Shown here piece after piece: positions 20,615-22,872 of a DNA stretch of 22,872 bases (position 1 is its first letter; every line of letters starts with the position of its first letter). The DNA lies in contig JAHWIN010000030.1 in assembly GCA_019322475.1 (NCBI GenBank), forward strand, positions 1 through 22,872. The letters are read 5' to 3'. The stretch comes from Candidatus Woesearchaeota archaeon. Its GTDB lineage: Archaea; Nanobdellota; Nanobdellia; Woesearchaeales; JACPBV01. The position numbers and the translations under genes were made by a program. The notes under the pieces were generated by a model. It saw only the letters and a list, made by a program, of their open reading frames with translations, was not told the DNA's origin and searched no databases.

Positions 20615-21742
20615 TTAGGGGGAGTTCGTTTTATCAAAGCCGAAGACTCTTTTAGTTAATGCATTAAGGGGAGTTCCGTTATTTAGATAATCTTTAAAGG
20701 TATTTTTGACAAATGTTTCTGATTTGATTTTATCTTTAAATGCCAGTTTATATCTTTTTTTTAATTCATCATCGCAATTCTTATCTATTACAAATATTTT
20801 TAGTTGGGGATTGATGTTATTAAGTATTCCACTTTTAAAAAATATTTTTGTATGAATATCATTGTCAGATAAGGAGTATCCAAAAAAGGATATCTCTTTT
20901 GCTTCACTTATAGCTTGCATTGCAGAATGCCAAATATTTCTATAAGGGGGGAATGTGGTCTTAGCTATATTTTCAAATTTTGTTAATGCGGGTAGTATTG
21001 AAACAGCTGATAATTTCTTTTCATTACATAGGGGACAAGTCATACCAGTTTTGTATATTTTATGAACAATTTTTGAATCAGAAATATATAAACCGCATTT
21101 TTCACATAAACCCCAATTAAATGACCCATGCAATTTTAATAAAGCAGGTTTTACAATTACATTTCCATTAAATCCTAATTGTTTATCAGTAAAACTCTTA
21201 TTCTGTGATTGTTGATATGCATATTCACATAAAATATCCCAATTAAATGAGATTATAACATCAAAGGAGTTTAATATTTTTTTGTATGCATCTACTATTT
21301 CCATATCTGTATTTTTTAATGTTTCATGTAATGTTCTACTAATTAAAAAAGAAATTTCTTCTTTTAATTTTTTAAAATCCTTTTTACCATAACCTGCTTG
21401 TTGTAAATCAGGATTAATTGGGACTGAATTTGCAATATTTTTATTAAAAATTTTTCTTTGTATATTTCTTACAAAAGAAGGAGTGCTTAGTAAAACATCA
21501 AATTGATTTTGAAAGTCTACATAACTGAAGAATTCTTCAATATTCGAGTCAGGTAATAACTTTTTTCTTTTTTCTAAGATTCCTTTGAAAGTATCAATTT
21601 CGGTGGATGTAAATTTTGATTCTCTAATTAAGTCCTCAACTTTATTAAAAAAGTTATTTAATACTGGTGCACCAGCATCAGCAGAAGCACCAGCCCCTAA
21701 TATAGCAACTCTGTTTATGGTCCTATCAGCATTTGTTGACAT
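20615..21742 (-). CDS. SIR2-family protein with internal zinc ribbon
   Basis: A 375-aa protein of the SIR2-like group. It has the NAD-binding loop I-L-G-A-G-A-S-A-D-A-G-A-P (14-26), S-F-N-W-D (165-169, Asn167 in the usual catalytic place), K-L-H-G-S-F-N-W (203-210, His205), a zinc ribbon C213-x2-C with C236-x2-C, and F-F-G-Y-S-L-S-D-N-D (286-295). Such proteins hydrolyse or deacylate with NAD, and several bacterial anti-phage systems use SIR2 domains to destroy NAD. No separate effector domain is visible. It follows the zinc-ribbon gene by 19 bp, with GAGGT close to its ATG, so they form an operon. Its last residues (T-N-S-P and stop) are encoded by a GGGGGAGTTC repeat box. Very AT-rich codons suggest acquisition. 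Confidence 0.82.
   Translation of the reverse strand: MSTNADRTINRVAILGAGASADAGAPVLNNFFNKVEDLIRESKFTSTEIDTFKGILEKRKKLLPDSNIEEFFSYVDFQNQFDVLLSTPSFVRNIQRKIFNKNIANSVPINPDLQQAGYGKKDFKKLKEEISFLISRTLHETLKNTDMEIVDAYKKILNSFDVIISFNWDILCEYAYQQSQNKSFTDKQLGFNGNVIVKPALLKLHGSFNWGLCEKCGLYISDSKIVHKIYKTGMTCPLCNEKKLSAVSILPALTKFENIAKTTFPPYRNIWHSAMQAISEAKEISFFGYSLSDNDIHTKIFFKSGILNNINPQLKIFVIDKNCDDELKKRYKLAFKDKIKSETFVKNTFKDYLNNGTPLNALTKRVFGFDKTNSP
20618..20677 (-). repeat. Two GGAACTCCCC boxes at the end of the SIR2 gene
   Basis: GGGGGAGTTC (20618-20627) and GGGGAGTTCC (20668-20677) lie 50 bp apart, both within the coding sequence. The same box ends repeat copies 2 (inverted) and 3, and occurs at 22632-22642 before the operon. 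Confidence 0.65.
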
Positions 21743-21761
21743 GTTTACCTCTAAGAATCAA

Positions 21762-22586
21762 TCAAACCATATACACATCTTCTGCACTCCAATTGTATAT
21801 GAAGGAGGGTTTATCTTTGTAAGATGAAGACAATAATTTTTTCATGTAAATAAAGGATATCCTATCACCTTTATGTACCAAAAACCTATAGGGAGTTTTA
21901 AAATTAACAGTTGTAGTCCCATTTTTCAATTTTAGGGTAATTGAAATTGGTTCTGGACCAAATTGAACAGCTGCATTCATTCTGCCCCTAGTTACACTAA
22001 CAACACCAGTAATACAATTAAATTTTTTATGACATAACTCACACTCAATCTCCATTTCTTTATCTTGCACTCCATCTTTTACATTAATTTCTCTTTTACA
22101 ATATGGGCAAGCAAAAGAGTTATCTACAGTCTGTTTGGATATATTTTGTGTGGCTTCTAATTCTCCTTCCAAATCTTTAATTCTATCATCAATTAACTTC
22201 AAAACTTGTTTATCACTAGTTTCTTTTTTACTTTTTCTAAGAAGCGAAAGTAATTTATTTATCCTTGTTTGACCTTCCTTGAAAATCTTGTTTGCTTCTG
22301 TTTTAGATAATGAACCTTCATTTAATAATTCCACATTTTCATTAGTCCACTGGTGATATTCTAGAACTGCTGATACTATCACTGATTTTAGTTTTGTCTC
22401 TTTGTTGATAATAATCTTATTACCACATTGCTCACAGAATTTAGTATCAATCTGATTAAGATGGTCACATTTTGTACAAACTATGGTATGAATGTTTCCC
22501 CCTATATCATCCAGCTTACTACCACATTCCCTACAAAACTTAGCATCTTCAAGATTTTCCGTTTTACATTTGGAACAGATACTCAT
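21762..22586 (-). CDS. Triple zinc-ribbon protein with coiled coil and C-terminal beta domain
   Basis: No named family is recognised in this 274-aa protein. Two N-terminal zinc ribbons (C4-x2-C7, C18-x2-C21; C37-x2-C40, C51-x2-C54) share the K-F-C-x-x-C-G type. A helical, probably coiled-coil region (about 65-148) follows, then a third ribbon (C160-x2-C163, C182-x2-C185). The last 80 residues look beta-rich and perhaps OB-like (G-V-V-S-V-T-R-G-R, I-T-L-K-L, G-D-R-I-S-F-I-Y) and end N-W-S-A-E-D-V-Y-M-V. No membrane segment. The layout suggests a nucleic-acid or protein-binding sensor or adaptor for the SIR2 partner (inferred). ATTATAAAAG (22609-22618) lies about 27 bases before the ATG. Confidence 0.72.
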   Translation of the reverse strand: MSICSKCKTENLEDAKFCRECGSKLDDIGGNIHTIVCTKCDHLNQIDTKFCEQCGNKIIINKETKLKSVIVSAVLEYHQWTNENVELLNEGSLSKTEANKIFKEGQTRINKLLSLLRKSKKETSDKQVLKLIDDRIKDLEGELEATQNISKQTVDNSFACPYCKREINVKDGVQDKEMEIECELCHKKFNCITGVVSVTRGRMNAAVQFGPEPISITLKLKNGTTTVNFKTPYRFLVHKGDRISFIYMKKLLSSSYKDKPSFIYNWSAEDVYMV

Positions 22587-22608
22587 ATTTATTAATTAAT
22601 GGTTATGA

Positions 22609-22618
22609 ATTATAAAAG
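22609..22618 (-). promoter_or_regulatory. TATA box of the zinc-ribbon/SIR2 operon
   Basis: ATTATAAAAG is centred about 27 bases before the start codon at 22586. A GGAACTCCCCC box (22632-22642) lies about 20 bases further upstream and could be an upstream control element or part of a mobile repeat. Confidence 0.5.
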
Positions 22619-22696
22619 CTTTACGCATTTAGGAACTCCCCCTCTTTTTTAAAATTGTCCCCCATCCACTTTTTAGCCTCTCAAAATTATTGGATT

Positions 22697-22854
22697 TAAC
22701 ATTGCGATTAACCGAAGTTCCGAGCGACCTCGAAAAATCCGACCCATATGGCTGGAGGATTTTTCAGAGTGGAGCGAGGAATTTGGATGGAGAAAATTGG
22801 GGCGGAGACCTTTAGAGTGGGGACCCAATTTTAGGAATCGGTTAATCGCTGTTA
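22697..22854. repeat. 158-bp branched palindrome
   Basis: The base stem pairs TAACA (22697-22701), GCGATTAACCGA (22704-22715) and TTCC (22718-22721) with TGTTA (22850-22854), TCGGTTAATCGC (22838-22849) and GGAA (22834-22837). This gives 21 bp, with two 2-nt bulges on the left strand only. Inside are two 9-bp hairpins: GAAAAATCC (22732-22740) / GGATTTTTC (22757-22765) and AAAATTGGG (22793-22801) / CCCAATTTT (22824-22832). No gene is visible in 22587-22872. It could be a miniature transposable element, a recombination site or a structured RNA. Confidence 0.7.
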
Positions 22855-22872
22855 GCCGAACCGACCCCTACG

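Noticed and set aside
18127..22872. True integron
   Set aside because: No integrase gene is present in the window, and the palindromes are too short or wrongly oriented for firm attC calls. It is kept only as a hypothesis in the findings.

Overview
The window looks like a chromosome segment of an archaeon, most likely a DPANN lineage close to Woesearchaeota or Pacearchaeota. This placement is inferred from gene content. An archaeal Toprim primase (DnaG), diphthine synthase, archease, archaeal-type ATP-dependent DNA ligase and FtsZ sit among small membrane proteins, including a lipoprotein carrying the T-G-N-A-V motif frequent in these lineages. Many genes have a T/A-rich TATA element centred about 25-28 nt before the start codon, so they probably have leaderless transcripts. 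dnaG, pgk, ftsZ, lig and the SIR2 gene instead have a purine-rich Shine-Dalgarno sequence.

Layout. 1-487: gene-free, with strong hairpins and a possible structured RNA. 488-1759: dnaG. 1841-4370: two overlapping minus-strand genes for membrane-anchored proteins with thioredoxin-like C-termini, one of them also SurA-like. 4530-7322: a DUF362/ferredoxin protein and a divergent phosphoglycerate kinase. 7372-10601: a coiled-coil protein, a single-pass membrane protein, archease, a small Ser/Glu-rich protein and a Cys-rich lipoprotein. 10598-12562: dphB and ftsZ, with a clear terminator behind ftsZ. 12569-12899: a gene-free stretch with three hairpins that share one hexaloop, next to a gene whose product resembles the DNA-binding part of bacterial sigma-54. 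13545-18126: nitroreductase, DNA ligase, methyltransferase and MgtE.

From about 18130 to the end the character changes. All genes lie on the minus strand, codons are more AT-rich, and the intergenic DNA is full of palindromes and repeats. This accessory part holds a translationally coupled operon of six small proteins (three of them about 55 aa), a Nudix hydrolase flanked by inverted repeats, and a two-gene operon for a SIR2-family protein and a triple zinc-ribbon protein. The second operon is a candidate NAD-dependent defence module. A roughly 50-bp repeat (paired triloop hairpins joined by CTATAT) occurs three times, a GGAACTCCCCC-type box occurs at least five times, and the window ends in a 158-bp branched palindrome.

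The most interesting items are the sigma-54-like DNA-binding protein beside the three-hairpin array upstream of ftsZ, the covarying hairpin repeats of the accessory region, the SIR2/zinc-ribbon pair, and a phosphoglycerate kinase with altered substrate-binding residues and a large insertion. All functional assignments come from reading motifs. No database search was possible.
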